From Streptacidiphilus carbonis (lineage in GTDB: Bacteria > Actinomycetota > Actinomycetes > Streptomycetales > Streptomycetaceae), in contig NZ_BBPM01000006.1 in the NCBI RefSeq assembly GCF_000787775.1, positions 26,430 through 74,636 of the forward strand: a stretch of 48,207 nucleotides of DNA, given 5' to 3'. The stretch's first letter is position 1; each line of letters begins with the position of its first letter. A program made the position numbers and the translations under genes. The notes beneath the pieces are model-generated. The model was not told the DNA's origin. It did no database searches and saw only the letters and a list, made by a program, of their open reading frames with translations. Positions 31,208 through 40,184 of the stretch are shown here, piece after piece.

Positions 31208-32287
31208 ATGCCCGTTTCCCGACGCCCGGCGGCCCTGGTGCTGGCGGTCTCCCTGTCGTTGCCGGTCCTGGCCGGATGCGGCAGTTCGGGCAGTGCCGCG
31301 GCCGGTGCGAGCGCCACCGGCTCCGGCTCGGCGGGGAGCGCGTCGTCGCTGGCCGGGCAGTCCCTGACGCTCTACAGCGGGCAGCACGAGCAGACGGTCA
31401 AGACCTTGGTCGCGGACTTCGAGAAGCGCACCGGCGTCACCGTCCGGGTGCGCTCCGGCGACGAGGCCGAGCTGGCCACCCAGCTGCTGCAGGAGGGCAA
31501 GGCTTCACCGGCGGACGTGTTCTATGCGGAGAACCCGCCCGCGCTGACAGTCCTTCAGGAGCAGGGCCGGCTGGCCCCGGTACGGCCGGCCACCCTGGCC
31601 GCGGTGCCCGCCGCCGACAGTTCGCCCAAGGGCGACTGGGTCGGCGTCTCCTCGCGCGCCGCGGCGTTCGTCGCCGCCACCGGCACCCCGGCCGACACCG
31701 CGCCCCCGACCTCGGTGCTGGACCTGGCCAAACCGCAGTGGAAGGGGCGGCTGGGCATCGCCCCCGGCGAGACCGACTTCTCCCCGGTGGTCACCGAGGT
31801 CATCAAGTCGATCGGGGTGGCGGGCGCCACCGAGTGGCTGAAGGGCCTGAAGGCCAACGCCAAGGTCTACGCCAGCAACGAGGACCTGGCGGTGGCCGTC
31901 AACAGCGGCGAGGTCCAGGGCGGCGTGGTGGACCACTACTACTGGTACCGGCTGCGCGACGAGAAGACCGCCGCCGGTACGCACAGCAAATTGCACTACT
32001 TCGCCAAGGGCGACCCCGGCGCCCTGGTCGACGTCTCGGGCGCGGCCGTGCTCGCCGGCAGCAAGCACCAACAGGCCGCCCAGGCGTTCCTGGCCTACCT
32101 CACCAGCGTCCCGGCCCAGCGGTTGATCGCGGCCTCGGAGAGCTACGAGTACCCCCTGGCCGCGGGCGTCAGCGCCAAGGCCGAACTGCCGCCGCTGACC
32201 TCGGTCGGCGCCCTGGCCCCGGTCGCCGACCTGGGCGACGGCAAGCAGGCCCTGCAGCTGCTCCAGGACACCGGACTGCTCGCGTGA
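31208..32287 (+). CDS. Ferric-iron ABC transporter, substrate-binding lipoprotein
   Basis: A 359-residue lipoprotein with signal peptide and lipobox LAGC, then a Gly/Ser/Ala-rich tether. The mature part matches FbpA/FutA-type iron-binding proteins: LTLYSGQHEQTVKTLVADFE, EAELATQLLQEGKASPADVF, and GVVDHYYWYRLRDEK with the tandem tyrosines that typically coordinate Fe3+. It captures ferric iron outside the membrane and delivers it to the permease encoded next. ATG 31208 has GAAGGA seven bases upstream. The stop overlaps the permease start. An iron box overlaps the promoter. Confidence 0.9.
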   Translation: MPVSRRPAALVLAVSLSLPVLAGCGSSGSAAAGASATGSGSAGSASSLAGQSLTLYSGQHEQTVKTLVADFEKRTGVTVRVRSGDEAELATQLLQEGKASPADVFYAENPPALTVLQEQGRLAPVRPATLAAVPAADSSPKGDWVGVSSRAAAFVAATGTPADTAPPTSVLDLAKPQWKGRLGIAPGETDFSPVVTEVIKSIGVAGATEWLKGLKANAKVYASNEDLAVAVNSGEVQGGVVDHYYWYRLRDEKTAAGTHSKLHYFAKGDPGALVDVSGAAVLAGSKHQQAAQAFLAYLTSVPAQRLIAASESYEYPLAAGVSAKAELPPLTSVGALAPVADLGDGKQALQLLQDTGLLA

Positions 32288-33879
32288 CCACCGCACCCGT
32301 CGAGGCCGGCCGCCCGGCACCTGTCCTGCGGCGCCGGGCCGCCGGCCTGCTCCCGCACCGCCCCGTCCTCGCGCTGCTGGCCTGCGCGGTGGTCGCCGCC
32401 CTCGCCGTGCCGCTGGTGTTCACCCTGGTCCAGGCCGGCCAGGCGGGCACCGGCCAGGCCCAGCGGCTGCTGGAACGCCCGCTGATCGCCACCCTGCTGT
32501 GGAACACCGTCACCCTGGCGGCCGCGGTCACCACGGCCTGCTGCGTGCTCGGGTTCGGCGCCGCCTACCTGGTGGAGCGCACCGACCTGCCCGGCCGCCG
32601 CTGGTGGACCGTCGCGCTGACGATGCCCCTGGCCGTGCCGGAGTTCGTGCGCGGCTACTCCTGGGTCTCGCTCTTCCGCCAGGTGCACGGCTACTGGGGC
32701 GCGGTACTGGTGATGACCTGCTCGCTCTACCCCCTGGTCTTCCTGCCCGTCGCCGCCTCACTGCGCAGCTCCGACACCGCCTGCGAGGAGGTCTCCCGCA
32801 GCCTGGGACGCGGACCGCTGGCCACCCTGTGGCGGGTCACCCTGCCGCTGTCACGGGCCGCGGTGGCCGGCGGCGCCCTGCTGGTCTCGCTGTACCTGCT
32901 CGGCGAGTACGGCGCCTTCGCCATGCTGCGCTTCACGACCTTCTCCACCGCGATCTTCACGGAGTACCAACTCGGCTTCGACGCCGCCTCCGCGGCCCTG
33001 CTCACCCTGGTCCTGGTCCTGCTGGCGCTGCTCCTGGTGGCCCTGGAGGGAACGCTGGGCCGCCACGGCGGGCGACCGGCGCGAACCGGCACCGCGCCGC
33101 GCTCGGCGAGCCGGGTCCGACTGCGCCGCTGGACCGCCCCGGCCGCGGCGGCGCTCGCCGTCCTGGTCGGCACCGCGCTGGGCGTACCGCTGTACGCGCT
33201 GGGCTACTGGCTGGTCGTCGGCGGCTCCACGACGCTGCCCCCGGCCTCGATCGTGGACGCCGCGCTGACCACCTTGGGCTACGCCTTCGCTGCGGCGCTG
33301 GTGGCCACCGCCGCCGCGATCCCGGTCGCGCTGTACTCCTGGCGGCGCGGCACCCGCTGGGCCCGCAGCCTCGAACGCCTCTCCTACCTGACCCGCGCCC
33401 TGCCCGGCATCGCCGTCGCACTGTCGGTGGTCTACGTCGCCATCCGCTACGCCCAACCCCTCTACCAGCAGCCCCCGATGCTCGTCGCCGGGTACGTCGT
33501 GCTGTTCTTCCCGCTGGCCCTGACCGCCCTGCGCGCCGCCCTGGCACAGATCCCGCCGGGAACCGAGGAGGTCGCCCGTTCCCTCGGGGCCGGCCCGGCG
33601 ACCGTGCTGGCCCGGGTCACCCTGCCGCTGATCCTGCCCGGACTGGGAGCAGCCGTCGCCATGGTCGGCCTGACCGCCAGCACCGAACTGACCGCCACGC
33701 TACTGCTGCGCCCCACCGGCACCGAGACCCTGGCCACCCAGTTCTGGACCTACACCAGCGGCCTGGCCTACGGCGCCGCCGCCCCCTACGCCGCCCTGAT
33801 GGCCGCCCTGTCCGTCCCCCCGGTCCTGCTGCTGACCCGCCGCACCCTGGGCACCCACCACCGCGCGGAGAAGCGATGA
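32284..33879 (+). CDS. Ferric-iron ABC transporter, fused permease
   Basis: A 531-residue membrane protein with two fused binding-protein-dependent permease units, as in FbpB/CysT-like iron importers. Each half carries an EAA-type loop: SSDTACEEVSRSLGRGPLAT and PPGTEEVARSLGAGPATVLA. About twelve helices are visible. GTG 32284 overlaps the preceding stop as GTGA, giving translational coupling. It forms the channel for the iron importer. Confidence 0.9.
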   Translation: MTTAPVEAGRPAPVLRRRAAGLLPHRPVLALLACAVVAALAVPLVFTLVQAGQAGTGQAQRLLERPLIATLLWNTVTLAAAVTTACCVLGFGAAYLVERTDLPGRRWWTVALTMPLAVPEFVRGYSWVSLFRQVHGYWGAVLVMTCSLYPLVFLPVAASLRSSDTACEEVSRSLGRGPLATLWRVTLPLSRAAVAGGALLVSLYLLGEYGAFAMLRFTTFSTAIFTEYQLGFDAASAALLTLVLVLLALLLVALEGTLGRHGGRPARTGTAPRSASRVRLRRWTAPAAAALAVLVGTALGVPLYALGYWLVVGGSTTLPPASIVDAALTTLGYAFAAALVATAAAIPVALYSWRRGTRWARSLERLSYLTRALPGIAVALSVVYVAIRYAQPLYQQPPMLVAGYVVLFFPLALTALRAALAQIPPGTEEVARSLGAGPATVLARVTLPLILPGLGAAVAMVGLTASTELTATLLLRPTGTETLATQFWTYTSGLAYGAAAPYAALMAALSVPPVLLLTRRTLGTHHRAEKR

Positions 33880-34910
33880 CCGACCTGACCGTCACCGACC
33901 TGCACGCCGCCCACGGCCGCAGCCCGATCCTGAACGGGGTCGACCTGACCGTCGCCCACGGCCAACTGGCGTGCGTCCTGGGGCCCTCGGGCTGCGGAAA
34001 ATCCACCCTGCTGCGCGTCATCGCCGGCTTCCACCCCGCCTCCCGCGGACAACTGACGCTGGACGGACGGGTGCTGGACGACGCGACGCGGCGGCCGGTG
34101 CCCGCCGAGCGCCGCCGCATCGGCTACGTTCCCCAGGACGGCGCGCTGTTCCCCCACCTGACCGTCGCGGCCAACATCGGCTTCGGCCTCCCCCGCCGCG
34201 AACGCCGCAAGCGCGTGAGTGAACTCCTGGACCTCATCGGCCTGCCCGACCTGGCCGAACGCCACCCGCACCAACTGTCCGGCGGCCAGCAGCAGCGCGT
34301 CGCACTAGCCCGCGCACTGGCCCCGCAACCCGAACTCCTGCTCCTGGACGAACCCTTCTCCGCCCTGGACACCGCCCTGCGCGCCACTCTTCGCACCGAC
34401 GTCGCCGTCCTGCTGCGCAGCACCGGCACCACCGCCGTCCTGGTCACCCACGACCAGGAGGAGGCACTCGCCATCGCCGACACCGTCGCCGTCATGCAAG
34501 GCGGCCGCATCACCCAACAGGCCACCCCGCACCGGCTCTACCACCAGCCCACCGACGCCGACACCGCCCGCCTGCTCGGCGAGGCGAACCTGCTGCCCGC
34601 CCGCCTGGACACCACCGTCGCCCACACCGCACTGGGCCCGCTGCCGCTGAGCGGAAGCGCCGGCCCTGCCACCGACGCCACCGTACTGCTCCGCCCGCAC
34701 CAACTGCGCCTCTCGACGACGGACGGACCCGACCGCGTCCGGGTCCGGGTGGTGCGCTCGGTCTTCCGCGGCGCGGACCACCGGGTCGAACTGGTCCTGG
34801 AAGCCGGCGCCCAACCGCTCCAGCCGCTGGTCGCCCACACGGACACCGCGCCCCCGAGCGACGGACAACCGCTCTACCTGACCGTCACCGGCCACGCCCA
34901 CCCGGTCTGA
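33876..34910 (+). CDS. Ferric-iron ABC transporter, ATP-binding protein
   Basis: A 344-residue ATPase. It has Walker A GPSGCGKST, Q-loop YVPQDGALFPH, signature LSGGQQQRVALARAL, Walker B LLLLDEPFSALD and H-loop VTHDQEEAL. A C-terminal TOBE-like domain (LLRPHQLRLSTTDGPDRVRV) matches the FbpC/PotA group. ATG 33876 overlaps the permease stop as ATGA. It is the last gene of the iron operon. Confidence 0.92.
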   Translation: MTDLTVTDLHAAHGRSPILNGVDLTVAHGQLACVLGPSGCGKSTLLRVIAGFHPASRGQLTLDGRVLDDATRRPVPAERRRIGYVPQDGALFPHLTVAANIGFGLPRRERRKRVSELLDLIGLPDLAERHPHQLSGGQQQRVALARALAPQPELLLLDEPFSALDTALRATLRTDVAVLLRSTGTTAVLVTHDQEEALAIADTVAVMQGGRITQQATPHRLYHQPTDADTARLLGEANLLPARLDTTVAHTALGPLPLSGSAGPATDATVLLRPHQLRLSTTDGPDRVRVRVVRSVFRGADHRVELVLEAGAQPLQPLVAHTDTAPPSDGQPLYLTVTGHAHPV

Positions 34911-34950
34911 CCCCCGGCTACGCCCTGGCCGCCAAGAACCTGAGGTGTGT

Positions 34951-35730
34951 TCAGGGGGCCGCGTGGCGGTGGCGTCGGCTGGACTCGATCCGCGACCGGC
35001 GGCCCGCTGAGCCGCCCGCGGCCGCCTGCGAGGCGGCAGGCTGGACCTCCAGCGGGCCGAAGCGCGCCAGCAGCGGAGAGGCGACCGGGACGGTGTGCAG
35101 CCGCGGCAGCAGCCAGCCGTGCCACAGCCCGGTCAGGAAGATGATCGCGGAGCTGGAGACCAGCAGCGAGCCCAGGACGTCGGTGGGGTAGTGCGCGCCG
35201 ATGTACAGGCGCGAGAACGCCACCAGTGCGACCACGGCCGCGCCGATCACCGCGACCGGGCGGCGGGCCCGGGTGTGGCGGGCCAGGAAGTAGGCCGCGA
35301 TCACAGCGGAGACGGTGAAGGCGACATGGCCGCTGGGGAAGCTGTTGGAGCCGATCTCGGGGTCCAGGGAGTGGACGGCGGCGATCGGGGGCCGGTTGCG
35401 GGCCACCAGGATCTTCGCGACCTCGCTGCTGTTCCAGCCGACCGCCACCACCAGGAACGTCGACACCGCCTGGACCGGCCGGTGACGGCGGATCAGCAGC
35501 CAGCCGCACCACAGCGCCAGGATGATCAACCCGCCGACCGGCGACACGATGTCGCTGACCAGCTTCATCACCGGCGTCAGCGCGGAGGAGCGGGTGTCGT
35601 CCTCCAGGTGCTGGTCCCACTTCAGGTCGTGCGGCTGGATCAGCGACGTGTGCGCCGCGACCAGGCCCAGGGCGATCGCGACCGCGAACAGGAGAACCGA
35701 GTTGCGCAACCAGTGACGCACGAACGGCAT
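34951..35730 (-). CDS. PAP2-family membrane phosphatase
   Basis: A 259-residue protein with about five or six membrane helices and all three PAP2 phosphatase motifs: KILVARNRP, FPSGH and SRLYIGAHYPTD. It probably dephosphorylates a lipid such as undecaprenyl pyrophosphate or phosphatidate at the outer face of the membrane. The C-terminus is Arg/Ser-rich. ATG 35730 has GGAAGG nine bases upstream. It is divergent from the CDF transporter, and a BlaI-type operator lies between them. Confidence 0.9.
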   Translation of the reverse strand: MPFVRHWLRNSVLLFAVAIALGLVAAHTSLIQPHDLKWDQHLEDDTRSSALTPVMKLVSDIVSPVGGLIILALWCGWLLIRRHRPVQAVSTFLVVAVGWNSSEVAKILVARNRPPIAAVHSLDPEIGSNSFPSGHVAFTVSAVIAAYFLARHTRARRPVAVIGAAVVALVAFSRLYIGAHYPTDVLGSLLVSSSAIIFLTGLWHGWLLPRLHTVPVASPLLARFGPLEVQPAASQAAAGGSAGRRSRIESSRRHRHAAP

Positions 35731-35871
35731 GCGGGAAGTCCTTCCAAGGGACGGGGCGGCACCAGGCGGTGCGGGCGGCCGCCGCGCGCCACGGGCCACG
35801 ACTGCACGACCCGGGGGAAGGTGACGCGGAGATGGCGCACGGATGACGCGGCGGCGACCGCCCGGCATAAC

Positions 35872-35887
35872 CTACTACACGCTGTAG
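35872..35887. promoter_or_regulatory. BlaI-type operator, copy 2
   Basis: CTACTACACGCTGTAG matches the minus strand of copy 1 (CTACTACACAATGTAG) at 14 of 16 positions. It lies 142 bases upstream of the PAP2 start and about 200 bases upstream of the CDF start. Confidence 0.6.
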
Positions 35888-36089
35888 AGTCCTGCACGGT
35901 TCCGCCACCCGCCGAAGTCTGTTGAGGAACCGTGATGCCGCTGTACCCGGCGATCCGGGCCCCGGTGGGACCGGCCGGTCGCGGGCCGCCGCGGATTGCA
36001 CCGGCCTCGCTCCTGCATATCCATCGCAGCAGCTCACGACTGGTACGAGGAGAGTGGCTGCAACGGGATTCGGCTGTCACGGTGGTCCC

Positions 36090-37202
36090 ATGGAGGCCAG
36101 CCAGCACGATCACGAGCCGCACGACCACACCGGGCATCCGCACCCGCATGCCGATGGCGGGCATCACGACCACGGGGACCACACCCACACCCACACCCAC
36201 GGCCACGACCGTGGCCGGTGGACGGAGCTGCGGCACCAGTTGTCGCACCTGGTCGCCCCGCACAGCCATGAGGCGGTGGACAAGGTCGACTCCGCGATGG
36301 AGACCTCCCGCGAAGGCATGCGCACCCTGTGGCTGTCCCTCGGGATCCTCGGCCTTACCACCGTGGTCCAGGTCGTGGTGGTGGCGCTGTCGGGGTCGGT
36401 GGCGCTGCTGGGCGACACCATCCACAACGCCGCCGACGCGCTGACCGCCGTCCCCCTCTGGATCGCGTTCGTCCTGGGGCGGCGGGCAGCGAACCGCCGC
36501 TACACCTACGGCTACGGCCGCGCCGAGGACCTGGCCGGGATCGCCATCGTGCTCACCATCGCCGCCTCCTCCGCGCTGGCCGCCTACGAGGCCGTCGACC
36601 GCCTGCTGCGCCCGCGCGCCGTGGACCACCTGTGGGCCGTCGCCCTGGCCGCGATTGCCGGGTTCGTCGGCAACGAGTGGGTCGCCCGCTACCGCATCAC
36701 CACCGGCCGCAGGATCGGCTCGGCCGCGCTGGTCGCCGACGGCCTGCACGCCCGTACCGACGGCTTCACCTCACTGGCCGTGCTGCTGGGGGCCGGCGGG
36801 GTCGCCATCGGCTGGAGGTGGGCCGACCCGGTCGTCGGCCTGCTGATCACCCTGGCGATCCTGATGGTCCTCAAGGACGCCGCCCGCGAGGTCTCCCGCC
36901 GCCTGATGGACTCCGTGGACCCCGTGTTGGTCGACACCGCCGAAACCGCCCTGCGTGGCGTCGACGGAGTCCTCGGCGTCGGACAGGTCCGGATGCGCTG
37001 GATCGGCCACGCCCTGCGCGCCGAGGCGGACATCGTGGTCGATCCGCACCTGACCGTCGTCCAGGCCCACGCCCTGGCCGTCGCCGCCGAGCACGCCCTC
37101 ATCCACGCCGTCCCCCGCCTCACCGCCGCCACCGTCCACACCGACCACCTGACCCACGGCAGCGACCCCCACCAGGCCCTGCACCATCACGCACACCACT
37201 GA
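36090..37202 (+). CDS. Cation diffusion facilitator (CDF) metal exporter
   Basis: A 370-residue metal/H+ antiporter. The N-terminus is exceptionally histidine-rich (HDHEPHDHTGHPHPHADGGH and THTHTHGHD), probably binding Zn2+, Co2+ or Ni2+. Six helices follow, with GDTIHNAADAL and DGLHARTDGF supplying the H/D pairs of the transport site. The cytoplasmic C-terminal domain (LRGVDGVLGVGQVRMRWIGH) and an HHHAHH tail complete it. ATG 36090 is chosen because the His-rich region begins there. A shared region with PAP2 holds a BlaI-type operator, so repression by the local BlaI-family protein is possible. Confidence 0.92.
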   Translation: MEASQHDHEPHDHTGHPHPHADGGHHDHGDHTHTHTHGHDRGRWTELRHQLSHLVAPHSHEAVDKVDSAMETSREGMRTLWLSLGILGLTTVVQVVVVALSGSVALLGDTIHNAADALTAVPLWIAFVLGRRAANRRYTYGYGRAEDLAGIAIVLTIAASSALAAYEAVDRLLRPRAVDHLWAVALAAIAGFVGNEWVARYRITTGRRIGSAALVADGLHARTDGFTSLAVLLGAGGVAIGWRWADPVVGLLITLAILMVLKDAAREVSRRLMDSVDPVLVDTAETALRGVDGVLGVGQVRMRWIGHALRAEADIVVDPHLTVVQAHALAVAAEHALIHAVPRLTAATVHTDHLTHGSDPHQALHHHAHH

Positions 37203-37284
37203 CTCCGGACCGTGGCGTCGGTCGGTGCCAGGACAACAACCGGCACAGGGTTACCCCGCCCGCGGCTGTGTCGTTGCTCTGGAT

Positions 37285-37494
37285 ATGCATGTCCAACCAC
37301 ATGGTTCGAGCGCCCCGGAGGAAACGTTTCTCTCCGAGACCCCGATCTACTCCCGTCTGGCTGAGCTCTGGCGCCGCGAGAACCGGATGGTGCCCGGAAG
37401 CCCCGATCCGGATTGGGACCGGCTGACACAATTCCCGCCCGGCTCCCGCAGCCGGGCCGGCAACGGCTCAGCACGGCCCCGGGGCGACAGGTGA
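37285..37494 (+). CDS. Small hypothetical protein coupled to the SsgA-like gene
   Basis: An unrecognised 69-residue frame. It starts MHVQPHGSSAPEETFLSETP and contains IYSRLAELWRRENRMVPGSP then DPDWDRLTQFPP, a pattern seen in small Streptomyces proteins. Its TGA overlaps the GTG of the SsgA-like gene, which argues that it is translated. The start is uncertain: ATG 37285 or a GTG at 37225, neither with a good ribosome site. Confidence 0.5.
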   Translation: MHVQPHGSSAPEETFLSETPIYSRLAELWRRENRMVPGSPDPDWDRLTQFPPGSRSRAGNGSARPRGDR

Positions 37495-37958
37495 CGCCCC
37501 CGGAGGAACCGCCGCGCTTTCCGCCGCAGCGGTCCAACGCCGAGGCGTGCACTGTGCGCCTGGAGCTGATGACGGCCGTCTTCCCCGGCATCAGCATCGC
37601 TGTCCCCGCAGCCCTGGTGTACCGCCGAGCGGAGCCGTACGCGGTGTACCTGCACACCGATATCGACACGGACGAAACCGTGACCTGGGTCTTCGCCCGC
37701 GACCTTCTCGCGACCGGGTTGCACACCTGGGCGGGCATGGGCGACGTGTCGGTCTACCCCGGCCCGGGCGACGCACGGATCGTGTACATCTCCCTGGCCT
37801 GCGGGGACGAAACCGCCGTGCTGCGGGCCCGGTCGGGGCCGGTCAGGGCCTTCCTGCAGCAGACCCAGTGCCTGGTACCGCTCGGCCTCGAACACGAACA
37901 CATCGACCTGGACACCGCCGCCCGCCGGCTCCTCGACCCCCCACCGCCCCGTCCGTGA
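37491..37958 (+). CDS. SsgA-family sporulation/cell-division regulator (SALP)
   Basis: A 155-residue protein with the SsgA-like core: VRLELMTAVFPGISIAVPAA, EPYAVYLHTDIDTDETVTWV, FARDLLATGLHTWAGMGDVS and AFLQQTQCLVPLGLEHEHID. SALPs are restricted to morphologically complex actinomycetes and guide septum placement and spore-wall steps. GTG 37491 overlaps the stop of the small upstream ORF. A Pro-rich N-terminus is extra compared with typical members. Confidence 0.85.
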   Translation: MTPPEEPPRFPPQRSNAEACTVRLELMTAVFPGISIAVPAALVYRRAEPYAVYLHTDIDTDETVTWVFARDLLATGLHTWAGMGDVSVYPGPGDARIVYISLACGDETAVLRARSGPVRAFLQQTQCLVPLGLEHEHIDLDTAARRLLDPPPPRP

Positions 37959-38115
37959 CGGAGAGCTGCACCCCGGCCGGGCCGCAAGTCCGTTCGACGT
38001 CAGCACCGTGCAGCGAACCGCCGGAGCCCGCCCGGTGCTCGCCGGACGAACAGGTGACGCAGAGCCAATATCCTTGCCCCACCGAGCACAGGAAACCCGC
38101 CGAAGGGCTGAGTCC

Positions 38116-38535
38116 ATGTCAGAAAGACTGCACCGCAATCAACTGGTCATCGACGAGTTCCGATCTGCCGACGGCGTGGTCGGCGGCGATTTCGCGGGCG
38201 TACCGCTGCTCCTGCTCACCACCACCGGAGCTCGCAGCGGGGAGCGGCGCACCATGCCGTTGACCTTTCTGAGGGACGGGGCGCGACTGGTGGTCTTCGG
38301 GGCCAACGGAGGGCGGGAGAACCGTCCGGGCTGGTACTACAACCTTCTGGCCGACCCATCGGCCACGGTCGAGGTCGGCAGCGAGGCCTTTCGCGTGACT
38401 GCCCGAGTGACCGAGGGCGCGGAACGAGAGCAGTTGTGGGCCCGGCAGCTGCCGCACACCCCCTACTTCGAGGACTTCCAGGAGCGGGCCGAGCGGCCGA
38501 TTCCGGTGATCGCGCTGACGCGCGTGGACGCCTGA
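38116..38535 (+). CDS. Deazaflavin-dependent (F420) nitroreductase-family protein, DUF385
   Basis: A 139-residue split-barrel protein of the Ddn-like family. Landmarks are LLLLTTTGARSGERRTMPLT, VFGANGGRENRPGWYYNLLA, and PSATVEVGSEAFRVTARVTE. Members use reduced F420 to reduce quinones or nitro compounds. ATG 38116 has GAAGGG eight bases upstream. No operon partners are evident. Confidence 0.88.
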   Translation: MSERLHRNQLVIDEFRSADGVVGGDFAGVPLLLLTTTGARSGERRTMPLTFLRDGARLVVFGANGGRENRPGWYYNLLADPSATVEVGSEAFRVTARVTEGAEREQLWARQLPHTPYFEDFQERAERPIPVIALTRVDA

Positions 38536-38660
38536 GGTCCACTGCCCGCACGAGCGGGGCGAGTCATTCCCGTTCTCGCTGGGTCGTGCCCCCTCCTGGC
38601 TCACCTGACTGCCGCCGCCCATGGCCGGCCCGACCGGGGAGCGTCCGAGATCCGCGCCAG

Positions 38661-38681
38661 GCCGGCCGCCGAGAGGCCGGC
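38661..38681. terminator. Possible terminator stem
   Basis: GCCGGCC-GCCGAGA-GGCCGGC, perfect seven-base arms, about 125 bases after the DUF385 stop. The 38536-38784 gap otherwise contains only a promoter-like TTCTAGCAT region before the stress protein. Confidence 0.35.
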
Positions 38682-38784
38682 GAACGCGCGGGGCGCGGTT
38701 TCAGCGAGCTCGATCGGGCTCCTGAAGGGCTGACCGGTTCTAGCATGAAAGGGGTATCCGCGCAGGCGAAGGAGCGTGGCGACG

Positions 38785-39300
38785 ATGACCGGGGACCAGG
38801 GCCGAGGCCGGATCGTGGTCGGTGTCAGCGGGTCGCTGGCGAACCTGGCGGCGCTGCGCCACTCGGTGTTCCAGGCCCGCACGACCAACCGGCCGCTGGT
38901 CGCGGTCCTGGCCTGGACCCCGCCGGGCGGCGAGGTCGGCTACCGTGCCGCGCCCTGCCCGCCGCTCGCCCAGGTATGGCGCGAATGTGCCCAGGACCAG
39001 CTGCGGACCGCCTTCGAGCAGGCCCTCGGCGGCCTTCCGGCGGACCTGGACATTCAGCCCATGGTGATCCACGGCCCGAGCGGACCCGCACTGTGCGCGA
39101 TCGCCGACAACCCCGACGACCTCCTGGTCATCGGGGCCGGCCGGCGCGGGACGCGGGCCCGTACGCTCCACGGGCACGTCAGCCGTTACGTCCTGGCCAA
39201 CGCCCGCTGCCCGGTCCTGGCCGTCCCCTGGACCTGCCCGTTCAAGACCAGTCGCCATGCACTGAGACACCTCGAACGTGAGGCCACCTCGAACGGCTAG
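38785..39300 (+). CDS. Universal stress protein family
   Basis: A 171-residue single USP domain: GRIVVGVSGSLANLAALRHS, AVLAWTPPGGE, and LLVIGAGRRGTRARTLHGHV followed by SRYVLANARCPVLAVPW. The G-x2-G-x9-G(S/T)-type nucleotide motif is recognisable, so ATP binding is likely. ATG 38785 has AAGGAG ten bases upstream; a GTG nine bases earlier is too close to it. It converges on the DrrAB-like operon. Confidence 0.88.
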   Translation: MTGDQGRGRIVVGVSGSLANLAALRHSVFQARTTNRPLVAVLAWTPPGGEVGYRAAPCPPLAQVWRECAQDQLRTAFEQALGGLPADLDIQPMVIHGPSGPALCAIADNPDDLLVIGAGRRGTRARTLHGHVSRYVLANARCPVLAVPWTCPFKTSRHALRHLEREATSNG

Positions 39301-39326
39301 CACCCCACCGTTCGGTCCGGTGGCGG

Positions 39327-40184
39327 TCACTCGTGGCGGCGGTACGCGCGCATGGTCAGCGGTCCGAACACGGCGACGAGGGCGGCGGAGGCGGCCAGGA
39401 CGGTGGCGATCTGGACGGCGGTCACCGTCCCGTCCATGGCGGCCCGGGTGGTGGTGACCAACTGGGTAACCGGGTTGGCGTGGACGACGGCGCGCAGCCA
39501 GCCGGGCATCGTGCCCGGTTCGACGAAGGCGTTGCTGGCCAGCGTGAGCGGGAAGAGCACCACCACCGCCAGGCTCATGATGGCGCTGGCGGAGCGCAGT
39601 ACCAGGCCGAGGAGGGTGAAGACCCAGGACAGGGCCACGGCGAACACGACCACGAGCGCGATCGCGATCAGGACGCCGCCGACGCCGCCGTGGGGCCGGT
39701 ACCCGAGCAGCAGTCCCAGGCCGGTGACGAGGGCGGAGGCGAGCAGGTAGCGCAGCGCGTCGCCGATCAGCGCGCCCACGATCGGGGCCGGCTGCCAGAT
39801 CCGCAGGGTGCGGAAGCGGTCGTAGACGCCCTTGGCGAGATCGCCGTTGAGGTTCACCCCGGTGTACATGGTGGCCAGCAGCACGGCCATGACCAGGGTG
39901 CCGGGCAGCAGGAACTGCAGGTAGCGGTGCGGCGATCCGGCGAGCGCGCCGCCGAACAGGTACGTGAACAGCAGGGTGAACACGACGGGCACCGCGATCA
40001 CGTCGGAGAGCTGCTCGGGGATCCTGCGGATTTTCAGCAGCGCCCTCCACGCGAAGGTCAGCGCCGCCGTGACGGGGCCGGGGGGAGCGGGCCTGGGCCG
40101 CGCCGGGGCCGCGCTGAGGGCCTGGGCGTCGGACGAGGTGTAGCCGGGACCGCTGCTGGGGGCCGCTGCGGGGACGGTGGTCAT
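39327..40184 (-). CDS. ABC-2 type permease, DrrB-like
   Basis: A 285-residue membrane subunit with six helices. It has a cytoplasmic N-terminal segment rich in Pro/Ala (PAAAPSSGPGYTSS), LLFTYLFGGALAGSPHRYLQ, GVNLNGDLAKGVYDRFRTLR, and the ABC-2 signature-like region FPLTLASNAFVEPGTMPGWL with the closing NPVTQLVTTTRAAM. It pairs with the ATPase encoded immediately upstream; ATG 40184 overlaps that stop as ATGA. The likely role is drug or metabolite export. Confidence 0.9.
   Translation of the reverse strand: MTTVPAAAPSSGPGYTSSDAQALSAAPARPRPAPPGPVTAALTFAWRALLKIRRIPEQLSDVIAVPVVFTLLFTYLFGGALAGSPHRYLQFLLPGTLVMAVLLATMYTGVNLNGDLAKGVYDRFRTLRIWQPAPIVGALIGDALRYLLASALVTGLGLLLGYRPHGGVGGVLIAIALVVVFAVALSWVFTLLGLVLRSASAIMSLAVVVLFPLTLASNAFVEPGTMPGWLRAVVHANPVTQLVTTTRAAMDGTVTAVQIATVLAASAALVAVFGPLTMRAYRRHE

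Noticed and set aside
31276-32283. A plus-strand frame over the iron-binding protein gene continuing into the permease
   Set aside because: It is the out-of-frame shadow of the lipoprotein gene; the permease starts at the GTG overlapping the lipoprotein stop.
36194-36215. ACC/CAC repeats encoding Thr-His
   Set aside because: These encode the histidine-rich N-terminus of the CDF exporter and need no separate explanation.
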